From: Paraburkholderia graminis C4D1M
Lineage (GTDB): Bacteria; Pseudomonadota; Gammaproteobacteria; Burkholderiales; Burkholderiaceae
Assembly: GCF_000172415.1 (NCBI RefSeq)
Contig: NZ_ABLD01000003.1
Coordinates: 248,001 to 312,000, forward strand
DNA: 64,000 nt
Direction: 5' to 3'
The position numbers and the translations under genes are program-made. The notes beneath the pieces were generated by a model. It was not told the DNA's origin. It was given only the letters and a program-made list of their open reading frames with translations, and did not search any database. Positions within the stretch are counted from its first letter, which is position 1; every line of letters starts with the position of its first letter. Shown here in pieces: positions 1 through 9,958 of this stretch.

Positions 1-1566
1 CACGGCCGCAGCGCCCACTTCGTCCGGATTCTGCATGGCCTTCATGCCGATTTCCATCGTCAGCTTCTGCACCTTTTCGCCGATGTCGGCGAGCGGGTTG
101 ATGAACTCCTGCATCTCCGGCTTGATGCCTTCGGCTTCGACAAACTCGGTCACGAGCTTGCCGAACTTCTTCATCTTCGCGCCCATGTCGCCGAGAATCT
201 TGCGGCCGAGCAGGTCGAGCGCCTGAATCGCGTTCGTGCCTTCGTAGATCATGTTGATGCGCGCGTCGCGCACGTACTGCTCCATGCCCCACTCGGCGAT
301 AAAGCCGTGGCCGCCGTAAATCTGCATCGCGTGATTCGTGCCTTCGAACGCGTTGTCCGACAGGAACGCTTTCAGGATCGGCGTGAGCAGCGCGACCAGA
401 TCGGCGGCTTCCTTGCGCACGGATTCGTCGGCGTGCGACAGCTCCTTATCGATGTGCAAAGCGGACCAGTACGAGAACGCGCGCGCGCCTTCGGCATAGG
501 CCTTTTGCGTGAGCAGCATGCGGCGCACGTCCGGATGCACGATGATCGGATCAGCGGCTTTGTCCGGCGCCTTCGGGCCGGTCAGCGAGCGCATCTGCAG
601 ACGTTCTTTCGCATACGTCAGCGAGTTCTGGTACGCGACTTCGGTCAAGCCCAAACTCTGCATGCCGACGCCCAGACGCGCAGCGTTCATCATCACGAAC
701 ATCGCGTTCAAGCCTTTGTTCGGCTCGCCGACGAGCCAGCCCTTCGCGTTGTCGAGATTGATCACGCAGGTCGCGTTGCCGTGAATGCCCATCTTGTGTT
801 CGATGGAACCGCACTTCACGCCATTGCGTTCGCCGGGCTCGCCCGCATCGTTCGGCACGAACTTCGGCACGATGAAAAGCGAAATGCCCTTGGTGCCCTT
901 GGGCGCGTCCGGCAGACGCGCGAGCACGAGGTGAACGATGTTCTCCGCAAGATCATGCTCGCCGCTGGAGATGAAAATCTTCGTGCCGCTGATCGCATAC
1001 GAGCCGTCGCTATTCGGCTCGGCCTTGGTGCGCAGAATGCCGAGGTCGGTGCCGCAATGCGGCTCGGTCAGACACATGGTGCCGGTCCATACGCCCGACA
1101 CCAGCTTCGGCAGATACACCTTTTGCAGTTCCGGCGTGCCGTGCGCGTGCAGGCATTCGTATGCGCCGTGCGAGAGGCCGGGGTACATCGTCCATGCCTG
1201 GTTCGCCGAATTCAGCATTTCGTAGAGCGCGTTGTTGACGAACGCGGGCAGCCCCTGGCCGCCGTACTCGGGATCGCAACCGAGCGCGGGCCAGCCGGCT
1301 TCAACGTACTGTTGATAGGCTTCCTTGAAACCCTTCGGCGTGGTCACGACGCCGTCGCCGACGTACGTGCAGCCTTCCTGGTCGCCACTGTGATTCAGCG
1401 GAAACAGCACTTCGGAGCAGAACTTGCCGGCCTCTTCGAGCACGGCGTTGATCGTCCCGGCGTCGAGATCCGCGTGCTTCGGCATCTGCTTGATCTCGGC
1501 TTCGACGTTAAGCAGCTCGTGCAACACGAATTGCATGTCGCGCAGCGGCGCGGCGTACTGTCCCAT
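1..1566 (-). CDS. Acyl-CoA dehydrogenase, C-terminus beyond window
   Basis: The minus strand reads open from an ATG at 1566 to the window edge, 522 codons without a stop, so the gene is cut at its 3' end. The product starts MGQYAAPLRDMQFVLHELL and carries acyl-CoA dehydrogenase signatures: TEPHCGTDLG in the FAD/substrate region, ISGTKIFISSGEHD, and the C-terminal-half motif QIYGGHGFIAEWGMEQ. The extra N-terminal helix and the length place it with the large (about 590-600 residue) bacterial family annotated as acyl-CoA or 3-methylmercaptopropionyl-CoA dehydrogenases. It should oxidise an acyl-CoA to the enoyl-CoA with FAD in the cytosol. The substrate cannot be read from sequence. It lies 68 bp downstream of a TetR gene on the same strand, suggesting TetR-controlled fatty-acid degradation. 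Confidence 0.93.
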   Translation of the reverse strand, partial: MGQYAAPLRDMQFVLHELLNVEAEIKQMPKHADLDAGTINAVLEEAGKFCSEVLFPLNHSGDQEGCTYVGDGVVTTPKGFKEAYQQYVEAGWPALGCDPEYGGQGLPAFVNNALYEMLNSANQAWTMYPGLSHGAYECLHAHGTPELQKVYLPKLVSGVWTGTMCLTEPHCGTDLGILRTKAEPNSDGSYAISGTKIFISSGEHDLAENIVHLVLARLPDAPKGTKGISLFIVPKFVPNDAGEPGERNGVKCGSIEHKMGIHGNATCVINLDNAKGWLVGEPNKGLNAMFVMMNAARLGVGMQSLGLTEVAYQNSLTYAKERLQMRSLTGPKAPDKAADPIIVHPDVRRMLLTQKAYAEGARAFSYWSALHIDKELSHADESVRKEAADLVALLTPILKAFLSDNAFEGTNHAMQIYGGHGFIAEWGMEQYVRDARINMIYEGTNAIQALDLLGRKILGDMGAKMKKFGKLVTEFVEAEGIKPEMQEFINPLADIGEKVQKLTMEIGMKAMQNPDEVGAAAV

Positions 1567-1634
1567 GAGTCTCTCCAAAGTTTAAACATGAAGCCAGGCC
1601 GTTAGCTGCACGCGCGACGCGGATCGGCTCTCTG

Positions 1635-2234
1635 CTAACGGCTTTCGCTTTGATACGAAACAATCAGTTTTTCCAACGCGGCCCACGTCAGACGCACCGC
1701 ATCCGGCAGATGCAGGAAACGCGCGTCGTGATGCAGACCCAGCGTGAAGCTGTACAGTTCGAACAGCATCAATTGCGGATCGGTGTCCGCGCGCAGATGC
1801 CCTTCTTCCATTGCCTGCGAAATCGCGCGAGTGAGCGCCGCGCGCCACATCGTCACGCTCGACACCAGTTGTTCGCGCACCTGGCTGTCCGCGCGGTCGT
1901 CGTATTCAACGGCGCCGCTGATGTAGATGCACCCGGTGGTCACTTCCTGAATGCGTTTCTCGATCCAGCGCGAGATCATCGCGCGCAAACGCGGCAATCC
2001 GCGAGGCTCGCGCAGGCTCGGGAAAAACACCTCGTCTTCGAAACGACGGTGATATTCGCGCACGACTTCCACCTGCAAGTCCTCGCGCGACCCGAAATGC
2101 GCGAACACACCGCTTTTGCTCATCTGCATGCGCTCGGCCAGGAGGCCAATCGTCAGACCTTCGAGTCCGTCGCGGCTTGCAAGATCAAGTGCTGCATCGA
2201 GAATTGCGGCTCGCGTTTGTTCGCCTTTTCGCAT
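1635..2234 (-). CDS. TetR/AcrR family transcriptional regulator
   Basis: A 199-residue protein of usual TetR length. Residues about 8-55 form the TetR helix-turn-helix: RAAILDAALDLASRDG, then LTIGLLAERMQMSKSGVFAHFGSRE. The rest is a helical ligand-binding domain resembling the TetR_C group found beside acyl-CoA dehydrogenase genes. It precedes the acyl-CoA dehydrogenase gene in the same direction, so it probably represses its own operon and responds to an acyl-CoA or fatty acid. That ligand is an inference from context. An 18-bp perfect palindrome 86 bp upstream of its start is the likely operator. Confidence 0.92.
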   Translation of the reverse strand: MRKGEQTRAAILDAALDLASRDGLEGLTIGLLAERMQMSKSGVFAHFGSREDLQVEVVREYHRRFEDEVFFPSLREPRGLPRLRAMISRWIEKRIQEVTTGCIYISGAVEYDDRADSQVREQLVSSVTMWRAALTRAISQAMEEGHLRADTDPQLMLFELYSFTLGLHHDARFLHLPDAVRLTWAALEKLIVSYQSESR

Positions 2235-2319
2235 AGCTTTTACCGTTCTAATGTGACCGAAAGAAAATCGAACGGCCGTACTATTATTGAGTGGCGCCGT
2301 CCGCGAAACAAGGACTTTA

Positions 2320-2337
2320 TTAGAAACCGGTTTCTAA
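2320..2337. promoter_or_regulatory. Perfect 18-bp palindrome, probable TetR operator
   Basis: TTAGAAACCGGTTTCTAA is identical to its own reverse complement. It lies upstream of the tetR–acyl-CoA dehydrogenase pair in an AT-richer stretch. TetR repressors commonly bind palindromes of this length that overlap their own promoter, so autoregulation is likely. No other gene starts nearby. Confidence 0.7.
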
Positions 2338-2477
2338 CCTGGCTTCAATTTTGGGGCATGTAGCAATCAGAGGAATCGGATTTTTTAGAGGGGTTTGTCG
2401 TCAGGCAGTTTTGCATTGCTCCATCTGCTTCCTCGAACTGCGCAGCCGGCTGACATGATGCAGCAGCGCAAGCGAAT

Positions 2478-3887
2478 CTAGAACACGTTTAAGCTCCGAT
2501 TGCGTAGCGCTGCTTGAGTGCCTCGCATGTCCGCGCGAGCACGTCGTCCCAGTCGTCGCGCTGAGTTTGCGTCGGTATCCGCGAAGTCCGTGAGATCGGC
2601 GGTCCAGTCCGTTAGGCGCGCCTGGCTGGCCGGATCGGCCAGCTTGGCGGGATCATCGGTCTTTTGCAGACTGATCCAGCGGATCTGATCGAGCGCGAAG
2701 AGCGGCGCAAGCTGAGCTGCGCTGAGGCTGCGCCGGCGATCCACGGCGATGCCCGAATGACCGCCCGCCCATACCACGCCGATGCGCGGCAAGTGCGCGT
2801 CCGGCAACGTGTCGAGCCGCGCGCGCCAGGCGGCGGCACGCGTCATATCGGCGTGGAGATACGGCGTGTCCGCCGGGATGGTCGCGACTTGCGTGCCGAA
2901 CGCCATCGGCAACGACATCAGCGGGCAATAGCGATCCCAGCTCGCAACATCGGACGCCGGCTCGTCGAGCAGCACGAGCCCCGGCCAGCGCGAACACAGC
3001 GATTCTGCGTACAGGCGACGCAGCGGCGCCGGGCATACATAGCCGACCTGCGCGAACAGTTCGAGCGCCATTGGCAGGTAGCGCGCGAATTGCAGACTGT
3101 CGCCGTAGCCTTGCTCGTCGAGCACGAGCAGACGTTCGCTGCGCATACGTTTCGGCTCCGCGGTGCCGACCACGGCGGGGCTTTCGCCCCACCAGCGCGG
3201 CAACGGCGCCTGGATGGGCACTCGCGCGGGACTTCCGTCGGCGTGACGGAAGCTGACCCAGCGGTCTTCGAAATATGGCCAGGCTTCCTGATAACGGCCG
3301 GTGGCGAGCAGCAGCATCGACAGGTTATTGCGTGCGACGAGATTGGCCGGCGCGAGTTCGAGCGCGCGCCGGTAGTGATGCTCGGCTTCCTGTAGAGCGC
3401 CCAGGTCCGCGAAGATGCGGCCGAGGTTGTTGTGCGCCGCGGAGTGGCCAGGTTCAATCTTGATCGTCCGACGGTAACTGACTGCCGCGTCTTCCGGACG
3501 GTCGAGATGTTGCAGCGTCAACGCCAGGTTGTAGTGAAGCGCAGTGAACTCCGGCTGCAGTGCGAGCCCCTTGCGCAAACTGTCGACGGCTCCGTCGTGA
3601 TCGCCCAGTCTGAGTTGAATCGCGTACAGCGTGTTGTAGAGGTTCGCTTCCGGACCGAGCTCGATCGCCCGCTCGATCCAGTGTTGCGCCACTTCAGGCT
3701 GGCCGGCGGCAAGCGCGAGCAGGCCCTCGAGATGCATGGCGCCGGTGTGCTCGCCGTCCAGCGTCAGGATTTGCGCGGCGAGCGCGTGGACGGTGTCGTG
3801 GCGACCGGCCCGGTACGCTGCCAGAGCCTGGTCATGCAGGCTTGATATGTTGCTGTTATCGGATGCGGCTTCGGAATGCGCTGGCAT
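2478..3887 (-). pseudogene. TPR-repeat protein with damaged OGT-like C-terminus
   Basis: From an ATG at 3887 (MPAHSEAASDNSN) the frame gives 469 residues. Residues about 15-230 are tetratricopeptide repeats (for example HYNLALTLQHLDRPEDAAVSYRR and AHNNLGRIFADLGALQEAEHHYRR). The following region is the TPR-associated C-terminal domain (EQGYGDSLQFARYLP, WAGGHSG). Homologues continue after the DFADT motif with an aspartate/histidine-rich glycosyltransferase-like segment. Here DFADT is followed by unrelated residues and a TAG stop. Another frame immediately after it reads PTQTQRDDWDDVLARTCEAL and ends at TAA 2489-2491, which is the normal C-terminal tail. An internal deletion of several dozen codons plus a frame change explains this. 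A longer upstream start is possible but the extra residues look non-coding. The protein may be non-functional. Confidence 0.75.
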
Positions 3888-4149
3888 GGGACGGACGGAC
3901 CTCGATGACTGGCCGGTGGCTTCGCGCCGCTCACGGTGCGCGGTGCAGTGCCATCGGCGCACGCTGCTTGATGGCAGAGGTCTTTGACGCCGACGCATGG
4001 GCTCGCATGGGCTCGCATCTTCTCGCGTCGGGCGCTTGACCGCTGGTGAGCGGCGATTATGGTTTCGGGGTCCGCGAAGGGGCTGCGCGAAACGTCTGAA
4101 AGACATCGGGAAATGGTTGAGCGTGCTTGTGAAGCGTCGGCCTTATCCG

Positions 4150-5409
4150 CTAATCGTAGCCGCCCACCGTCAGCACCTTCATCGCCAGCCGGTACGTCGT
4201 GTAGGCGAGCCAGTTAAGCAGCCGTTCGCCGGCCGGACGCGCGTCGTAGTGCGCCTCGTCGATGCGCCGCGAGTCCTTGAACGCGACGAGGATCGCTTCG
4301 CGAAGCGCGTCGACCGACGGATCGTTCACCAGCACGACGTTGGCCTCGTTGTTCAGCATGAGGCTGAGCGCGTCGAGATTGGACGAACCCACGGTCGCCC
4401 AGTTCGAGTCGACCACCGCGACCTTGCCGTGCAGCATGGTCTTCTCGTACTCGGCGATCTGCACGCCCGCCCGCAGCAACGCGCGATAGAGAAAAGGCAC
4501 CGCGTAGTCGAGCGCCTTGAACTCCTTGCGGCCGATAATCAGCTTCACCACGACGCCGCGCCGCGCCGCATACACGAGCGCGCGACGCAGCTTGCGGCCA
4601 GGCATGAAGTACGGATTCGCGAGCAGCACCTCGTTACGCGCCTGGCCGATCGCCGTCAGATACGCCTTTTCGATGGCGCGCCGATTGATCAGGTTGTCGC
4701 GCGCGACGAACGCGACGCACGGTTCGCCGCCCGCCCACAGTTCTTCGTTGCGGCGCCGACGGCGACGGCGCAGGCTGCCGAGCGACGCGGACGTCTTCGG
4801 ACTGAGATCGGGCTCGAGCGACTCCACCGGCCGATGCCCGACGCGAATCCGCCGCCATTGCACTTCGAACGCCTGGCGCACGTCGCTCACCACCGGCCCG
4901 TGCAGTTCGACCGCGAAATCCCAGCGCCGGTACGGCAGCGTCTCGCCGTTGTTTTCGTAATCGTCGACGATGTTGATGCCGCCGCAATACGCAAACGCGT
5001 CGTCGATCACGGCCAGCTTGCGGTGCGTGCGCGAGAAACCGAAGCGCCCGAAAATGTGCGGGTTGTAGATGCGATGCTCGATGCCCGCGCCGGTCCACTC
5101 GTCGAACATCGGCAGGCGGGCGGTGCCGACACCGTCGGTGATCACGCGCACACGCACGCCGCGCGCCGCAGCGCGCAGCAGCGCCGCGTTGACCATCTGC
5201 CCGGCCTCGTCGTAGCAAAAGATATAGGTTTCGAGAACCACGTCGCGCTCGGCGGCATCCACACGCTGCACAAGCGCGCTGAAGAACTCGTCGCCGGAGC
5301 GCAGCAGCTTGACGTCGTTGCCGCTCGTGAAGCGGTAGCGCTGCCAATAGCGGCGGCCGAGCAGCGATTGCCGCAGACGGGCGAAACGGCGTGCGCCGCC
5401 GACGCTCAT
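4150..5409 (-). CDS. clsB: Cardiolipin synthase B (phospholipase D family)
   Basis: The 419-residue product has two phospholipase D HKD motifs: HRKLAVID, followed by AYCGGINI, in the first half, and HGKVAVVD, followed by TVGSSNLD, in the second. That is the layout of cardiolipin synthase B, which makes cardiolipin from phosphatidylglycerol and another phospholipid at the inner membrane. It lacks the N-terminal membrane segments of ClsA-type enzymes, which also fits ClsB. Its start codon overlaps the stop of the upstream nudB gene in an ATGA, so the two are translationally coupled. Family assignment is firm; the exact donor lipid is not visible. Confidence 0.93.
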   Translation of the reverse strand: MSVGGARRFARLRQSLLGRRYWQRYRFTSGNDVKLLRSGDEFFSALVQRVDAAERDVVLETYIFCYDEAGQMVNAALLRAAARGVRVRVITDGVGTARLPMFDEWTGAGIEHRIYNPHIFGRFGFSRTHRKLAVIDDAFAYCGGINIVDDYENNGETLPYRRWDFAVELHGPVVSDVRQAFEVQWRRIRVGHRPVESLEPDLSPKTSASLGSLRRRRRRRNEELWAGGEPCVAFVARDNLINRRAIEKAYLTAIGQARNEVLLANPYFMPGRKLRRALVYAARRGVVVKLIIGRKEFKALDYAVPFLYRALLRAGVQIAEYEKTMLHGKVAVVDSNWATVGSSNLDALSLMLNNEANVVLVNDPSVDALREAILVAFKDSRRIDEAHYDARPAGERLLNWLAYTTYRLAMKVLTVGGYD

Positions 5410-5891
5410 CGGCGAGACTCCGAACGCTTGCGCAACCTGCTCGGCAACTGCAGGATCGCATCCGCATTCGACGACGAAAAGCAGCGCGACGCCGCCTCTT
5501 CATGCGGCAGCCAAAGAAACGCGGTGTGCTCGCGCGGCGCGAGCGTGACTTCGAGGCGCTCGGGCACTTCCACGCTGAACCAGTGCTCGGTGTTGTGGAT
5601 CACGCCTTCGGCATAGCGATGCAGAAACTGCGGATAGATCTCGTATTCGATCGAGTATTGCCAGTCGAACAGCGCGCTTTGCGGCACAGCAGCGCTGCCG
5701 ATCACGATGCCGGTTTCCTCGGCCACTTCGCGCATGGCCGTTTCGGCGAGCGGTTCGTCGAGCCGGTCTTTCGAACCCGTCACCGACTGCCAGAACCCCG
5801 GCATATCGGCGCGCTCGATCAACAGCACATCGAGCGAGGGCGTATGAATGACGACGAGTACGGACTGCGGGATCTTCGGCGGTTTCGGCAT
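5406..5891 (-). CDS. nudB: Dihydroneopterin triphosphate diphosphatase (Nudix)
   Basis: A 161-residue Nudix hydrolase starting MPKPPKIPQSVLVVIHT. The Nudix box core is clear: REVAEETGI, preceded at the right distance by a glutamate in DEPLAET. The FWQSVTGS motif just ahead of the box is typical of NudB. There is one residue more between the box glycine and first glutamate than in the E. coli consensus. NudB removes pyrophosphate from dihydroneopterin triphosphate in folate synthesis. The start at 5891 was chosen because it gives the usual NudB N-terminus; in-frame ATGs further upstream would add unrelated residues. It follows aspS, as in related genomes, but a strong terminator separates them. 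Confidence 0.88.
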   Translation of the reverse strand: MPKPPKIPQSVLVVIHTPSLDVLLIERADMPGFWQSVTGSKDRLDEPLAETAMREVAEETGIVIGSAAVPQSALFDWQYSIEYEIYPQFLHRYAEGVIHNTEHWFSVEVPERLEVTLAPREHTAFLWLPHEEAASRCFSSSNADAILQLPSRLRKRSESRR

Positions 5892-5980
5892 GATGTGAAA
5901 ACTGGGCGCAATGCTTGCGCGATACATGTCGGCGGGTGGTCCAATGAACAGTCGAAAGCTGTTGCATCGACTGTAACGCA

Positions 5981-6026
5981 AAAAACGAAAAAGGCGCCGG
6001 AGTTTCCTCCCGCGCCTTTTCGTTTT
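5981..6026 (-). terminator. Rho-independent terminator downstream of aspS
   Basis: Arms AAAACGAAAAAGGCGC and GCGCCTTTTCGTTTT pair around a short loop, with one bulged base. Read on the minus strand the GC stem is followed by a T-rich run, as expected for terminating aspS. The symmetry means it could also work on the plus strand. Confidence 0.85.
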
Positions 6027-6067
6027 GCTTCTGCTGTCGTTTTCAGACAGCACCCGGCATCAAATCG

Positions 6068-7867
6068 TCACGCCTTCGGTTCCGGCGTGCGCAGACGGAT
6101 GTGCAACTCGCGCAGCTGGCGCTCGTCCACTTCGCTCGGCGCCTGCGTGAGCAGATCTTGCGCGCGCTGCGTCTTCGGGAACGCGATCACGTCGCGGATC
6201 GAATCGGCGCCGGCCATCATCGTGACGATGCGGTCCAGACCGAACGCGATGCCGCCATGCGGAGGCGCGCCGTACTGCAACGCGTCGAGCAGGAAGCCGA
6301 ACTTGGCTTGCGCTTCTTCGGCGTTGATCTTGAGCGCGCGGAACACCTTGCTCTGCACTTCCTCGCGGTGGATACGCACCGAGCCGCCGCCGATTTCCCA
6401 GCCGTTCAGCACCATGTCGTAAGCCTTCGCGAGGCAACGCGCCGGGTCCGATTCCAGGTACTCGAGGTGCTCGTCTTTCGGGCTCGTGAACGGATGATGC
6501 GCGGCGACGTAGCGGTTGTCTTCCTCGTCGTATTCGAACATCGGGAAGTCGACCACCCACAGCGGCTTCCAGCCCGACTCGACCAGACCGTTGGCCTTGC
6601 CGAATTCCGAATGGCCGATCTTCAGACGCAGCGCGCCGAGGCTGTCGTTCACCACCTTCGCGCGATCCGCCGCGAAGAAGATGATGTCGCCGTCTTGCGC
6701 GCCGGTGCGCTCGATAATCGCCTTGACCGCTTCGTCATGCAGGTTCTTGACGATTGGGCTTTGCAGACCGTCGCGGCCCTTCGCCACTTCGTTGACCTTG
6801 ATCCACGCGAGACCCTTCGCGCCGTAAATGCGCACGAATTCCGTATAGCTGTCGATGTCGCCACGCGAAAGCTCGCCGCCCTTCGGCACGCGGATGGCCG
6901 CAACGCGGCCGTCTTTCGAGTTGGCCGGCGTGCTGAACACCTTGAATTCGACGTCTTTAACCGCGTCGGTCAGGTCGGTGAATTCGAGCTTCACGCGCAG
7001 GTCCGGCTTGTCCGAACCGAAGCGGCGCATGGCTTCCGAATACTCCATGACCGGGAATTTCTCGTCGAGCGAAACGCCGATCGTTTCCTTGAACACATGA
7101 CGGATCATCGCCTCGAACAGATCGCGAATTTCCTGTTCCGACAGGAACGAGGTTTCGCAGTCGATCTGCGTGAATTCCGGCTGACGGTCGGCGCGCAGGT
7201 CTTCGTCGCGGAAGCACTTGGTGATCTGGTAGTAGCGGTCGAAGTTCGCCACCATCAAGAGCTGCTTGAAGAGCTGCGGCGACTGCGGCAGCGCGAAGAA
7301 CTGACCGGGGTTCGTACGCGACGGCACCAGGTAGTCGCGCGCGCCTTCCGGCGTGCTCTTGGTCAGCATCGGCGTTTCGATGTCGATGAAGCCGAGCGTG
7401 TCGAGGTACTTGCGCACTTCGATCGCGACGCGGTAACGCAGACGCAGGTTGTGCTGCATCTGCGGACGGCGCAGATCGAGCACGCGATGCGTGAGGCGCG
7501 TGGTTTCCGACAGGTTGTCGTCGTCGAGCTGGAACGGCGGCGTGACCGACGCGTTCAGCACGATCAGCTCGTGGCACAGCACTTCGATCTTGCCGCTCTT
7601 GAGCGCGGCGTTCGTCGTGCCTTCGGGACGCGCGCGCACCACGCCCTTGATCTGCAGACAGAACTCGTTGCGCACGTCTTCGGCCGCCTTGAACATCTCC
7701 GCGCGATCCGGGTCGCAGACGACCTGAACGAGGCCTTCGCGGTCACGCAGGTCGATGAAGATAACGCCGCCGTGGTCGCGGCGGCGGCTGACCCAGCCGC
7801 ACAGCGAGACGGTTTGGCCCAGTAGTTCTTCGGTCACCAGACCGCAGTATTCAGATCTCATCGACAT
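6068..7867 (-). CDS. aspS: Aspartyl-tRNA synthetase
   Basis: A 599-residue class II synthetase of full bacterial length. The N-terminal OB-fold anticodon domain is residues about 1-110 ([23 protein letters not shown]). The catalytic core carries motif 2 ([20 protein letters not shown]) and motif 3 ([17 protein letters not shown]). The bacterial GAD insert sits between. It charges tRNA-Asp; betaproteobacterial enzymes are often non-discriminating and also charge tRNA-Asn, which cannot be settled here. The start at 7867 (MSMRSEYCG) matches the usual N-terminus. A second ATG six bases downstream is also possible. It follows the DUF502 gene with a 76-bp gap. Confidence 0.98.
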   Translation of the reverse strand: MSMRSEYCGLVTEELLGQTVSLCGWVSRRRDHGGVIFIDLRDREGLVQVVCDPDRAEMFKAAEDVRNEFCLQIKGVVRARPEGTTNAALKSGKIEVLCHELIVLNASVTPPFQLDDDNLSETTRLTHRVLDLRRPQMQHNLRLRYRVAIEVRKYLDTLGFIDIETPMLTKSTPEGARDYLVPSRTNPGQFFALPQSPQLFKQLLMVANFDRYYQITKCFRDEDLRADRQPEFTQIDCETSFLSEQEIRDLFEAMIRHVFKETIGVSLDEKFPVMEYSEAMRRFGSDKPDLRVKLEFTDLTDAVKDVEFKVFSTPANSKDGRVAAIRVPKGGELSRGDIDSYTEFVRIYGAKGLAWIKVNEVAKGRDGLQSPIVKNLHDEAVKAIIERTGAQDGDIIFFAADRAKVVNDSLGALRLKIGHSEFGKANGLVESGWKPLWVVDFPMFEYDEEDNRYVAAHHPFTSPKDEHLEYLESDPARCLAKAYDMVLNGWEIGGGSVRIHREEVQSKVFRALKINAEEAQAKFGFLLDALQYGAPPHGGIAFGLDRIVTMMAGADSIRDVIAFPKTQRAQDLLTQAPSEVDERQLRELHIRLRTPEPKA

Positions 7868-7943
7868 GATGTTTGACTTTCGTTTTGCATTGGTTGATCG
7901 GCGCGCCGCAGTTCGACACTGCGTGAAACGTTGCGCGCCGGCA

Positions 7944-8597
7944 TTACAGCGGAGGCTCGACTGTCGTGCGGCGCACCGGCGCCGGAGGCGCGGACGGCGC
8001 CACGACGCCCATCGAGACGATGTACTTGAGCGCGGCGTCGACCGTCATGTCGAGTTCGATCACTTCGCTCTTGGGCACCATCAGGAAGAAGCCGGACGTT
8101 GGATTCGGCGTGGTCGGCACATAAACGCTGACGTGATCTTCTTTCAGGTGATTGATCACGTCGCCGCCCGGAATGCCGGTCAGAAACGCAATCGTATAGC
8201 AGCCGCGGCGCGGGTATTCGATGAGCAGCGCCTTGCGAAACGCGTTGCCGCTGCTCGACAGCAGCGTGTCGGACACCTGCTTGACGCTCGTGTAGATCGG
8301 CCCGACCACGGGAATGTGCGCGACCACGACTTCCCACCACTTCACGAGCTTCTGCCCGACGAAGTTCTGAGTCAACAGCCCGACGACAAAGATGAATGCC
8401 AGTGTCAGCACCGCGCCGAGGCCGGGCAGGCGGAAACCGAACACGCGCTCGGGCTGCCATGCGCGCGGCAGCAGCAATAGCGTCTGATCCATCGTGCCGA
8501 TGATCAGACCGAGCACCCACAGCGTGATGGCCAAAGGCACCAGCACCAGGAGGCCAGTCAGAAACACCGATTTGAGCGTCGTTTTTTTCGTCGTCAT
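7944..8597 (-). CDS. DUF502 family inner-membrane protein
   Basis: A 217-residue protein with two strongly hydrophobic segments near residues 10-40 and 65-90, then a soluble region with [17 protein letters not shown] and [18 protein letters not shown], which are hallmarks of the DUF502 family. The function of this family is not established. The start at 8597 ([21 protein letters not shown]) gives the common form with a short cytoplasmic lead. It sits between the fmdB-type gene and aspS, an arrangement shared by related genomes, so it is probably cotranscribed with aspS. Confidence 0.88.
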   Translation of the reverse strand: MTTKKTTLKSVFLTGLLVLVPLAITLWVLGLIIGTMDQTLLLLPRAWQPERVFGFRLPGLGAVLTLAFIFVVGLLTQNFVGQKLVKWWEVVVAHIPVVGPIYTSVKQVSDTLLSSSGNAFRKALLIEYPRRGCYTIAFLTGIPGGDVINHLKEDHVSVYVPTTPNPTSGFFLMVPKSEVIELDMTVDAALKYIVSMGVVAPSAPPAPVRRTTVEPPL

Positions 8598-8669
8598 GTG
8601 TACCGCCAGAAAGCCGCGCCGCCGAAGCAATGCGCGGCGTGTGCGCCGCCCGCGAGGGCGGCAGTGCTA

Positions 8670-9056
8670 CTAGACGCTGCTGGAGCCGCTTGCGGGCGTG
8701 CTGGCCGCCGGCGTTGCAGCCGGTGCTGCCGGCGCCGCGGCTGAACTGCTGGCTGCGGCTGTGTCGGGTTTGGCGGCGCCGTTGCTGGCAGCCGCGGCGT
8801 TCTCGCCCGAGGCGCCGTTGGCAGCGCCATTCGACGCGCCGTTGGCGTCGGCCTTCGCGGGCGCGCCGCTGTTGCCGCCGCGGAAGTCGGTCACGTACCA
8901 GCCGGAGCCCTTCAACTGGAAGCCCGCGGCCGTGACCTGTTTGCGAAAAGTGTCTTTCCCGCACTCGGGACATTGCGTCAACTGGGGGTCGCTCATCTTC
9001 TGAAGGACGTCCTTCCCAAAGCCGCATGACTCGCAACGATAAGCGTAGATCGGCAT
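8670..9056 (-). CDS. FmdB-type zinc-ribbon protein
   Basis: A 128-residue protein whose first 60 residues are an FmdB-type zinc ribbon: MPIYAYRCESCG, followed by TQCPECG. The two CxxC pairs should hold one zinc. The C-terminal half is a low-complexity tail of Ala, Ser, Asn, Gly and Pro and is probably disordered. FmdB was named as a regulatory protein for formamidase genes; for this short conserved family the role is unknown. The start follows the conserved MPIYAYRC opening. It is upstream of the DUF502–aspS pair on the same strand. Confidence 0.88.
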   Translation of the reverse strand: MPIYAYRCESCGFGKDVLQKMSDPQLTQCPECGKDTFRKQVTAAGFQLKGSGWYVTDFRGGNSGAPAKADANGASNGAANGASGENAAAASNGAAKPDTAAASSSAAAPAAPAATPAASTPASGSSSV

Positions 9057-9283
9057 GACCTGTTCCCTACTGAAATCTTGTAAACGCTTGCAAAGCCTTG
9101 AATTATAGCCGCAAACCGTAACGCTCCCCGGCATTTTGGGGATGAGCGTCCGGCGCAGCCGCCGTCGCGCCAGATGGGGGCGCTTGCATGAAAAATCAAG
9201 GGCCGCGCGAGCGATGGTCAGGCGCCGCGGCGCTCGAACCGGCAGCGGCAGCGGCCCCGGCCTCGGCGGGCGACGCTCGACGT

Positions 9284-9919
9284 TCAGCCTCGGCGGCGCC
9301 ACGTCAGCCAACGCTCGCGTCCCGCAAACACCGCGATCGAATCGCTGACCGCCTCATCTTCGATCAGTTCGAAATGCGGCGTGAGCAGCGTCTCGAGTTC
9401 AGCGCGCTCGATGCCGAACGGCGGCCCTTTCGGCGTCGCTCCGATAAAAAAGAAGCCGGCGAGCAGCGCGCCTGCCGGCAACAGTTCGGCCATGCGGCGC
9501 GCATAGTCGTCGCGGCGCGCAGGCGGCAACGCGCACAGAAACGCGCGCTCGTAGATCCATGCGGGCGCAAACGGCGGCTCGTAGCTGAAAAAATCCGCCT
9601 GTTCGACGAGCTGTGCATGCTGTTCGCCCAACTGCGCGCGCGCCGCCGCGACGGCTGCGTGCGAAAAGTCGATGGCGCGCACCGGACTGCCGTGCGCGGC
9701 CAGCCAGGCCGCTTCGTAGGCGCTGCCGCAGCCGGGAATCAGCACCGCCTCGCCGGCATGACGCCCAGCAAACGACTGAAACGCCGACGGCACGCCCGCC
9801 TGGTCCCACGGCGTGAAATGACGCTCGAAACGCTCGTCCCAGAACGCCGGCGAATTCGGATCGCGGCTTTCGAAATCGGGCATCGGGGATTGGGTCGGAT
9901 CTTGGCTCGGATCGCTCAT
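9284..9919 (-). CDS. SAM-dependent methyltransferase, TPMT family
   Basis: A 211-residue class I methyltransferase. FWDERFERHFTPWDQAG near residue 25 is typical of the thiopurine S-methyltransferase family, and VLIPGCGSAYEAAWLAAHG is the SAM-binding motif I. The following AIDFSHAAVAAAR holds the acidic residue for the SAM ribose. Members methylate thiol, selenium or tellurium compounds; the substrate here is unknown. It starts 39 bp after ubiB ends, on the same strand, so it probably shares a message with ubiJ–ubiB. Confidence 0.85.
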   Translation of the reverse strand: MSDPSQDPTQSPMPDFESRDPNSPAFWDERFERHFTPWDQAGVPSAFQSFAGRHAGEAVLIPGCGSAYEAAWLAAHGSPVRAIDFSHAAVAAARAQLGEQHAQLVEQADFFSYEPPFAPAWIYERAFLCALPPARRDDYARRMAELLPAGALLAGFFFIGATPKGPPFGIERAELETLLTPHFELIEDEAVSDSIAVFAGRERWLTWRRRG

Positions 9920-9958
9920 CGTTCGCCTCGCATTCGGGCCGCTTAGGCTTCGCTTGGA

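Noticed and set aside
3888..4149. Small gene between the TPR pseudogene and clsB
   Set aside because: No frame there has a ribosome binding site or recognisable features.
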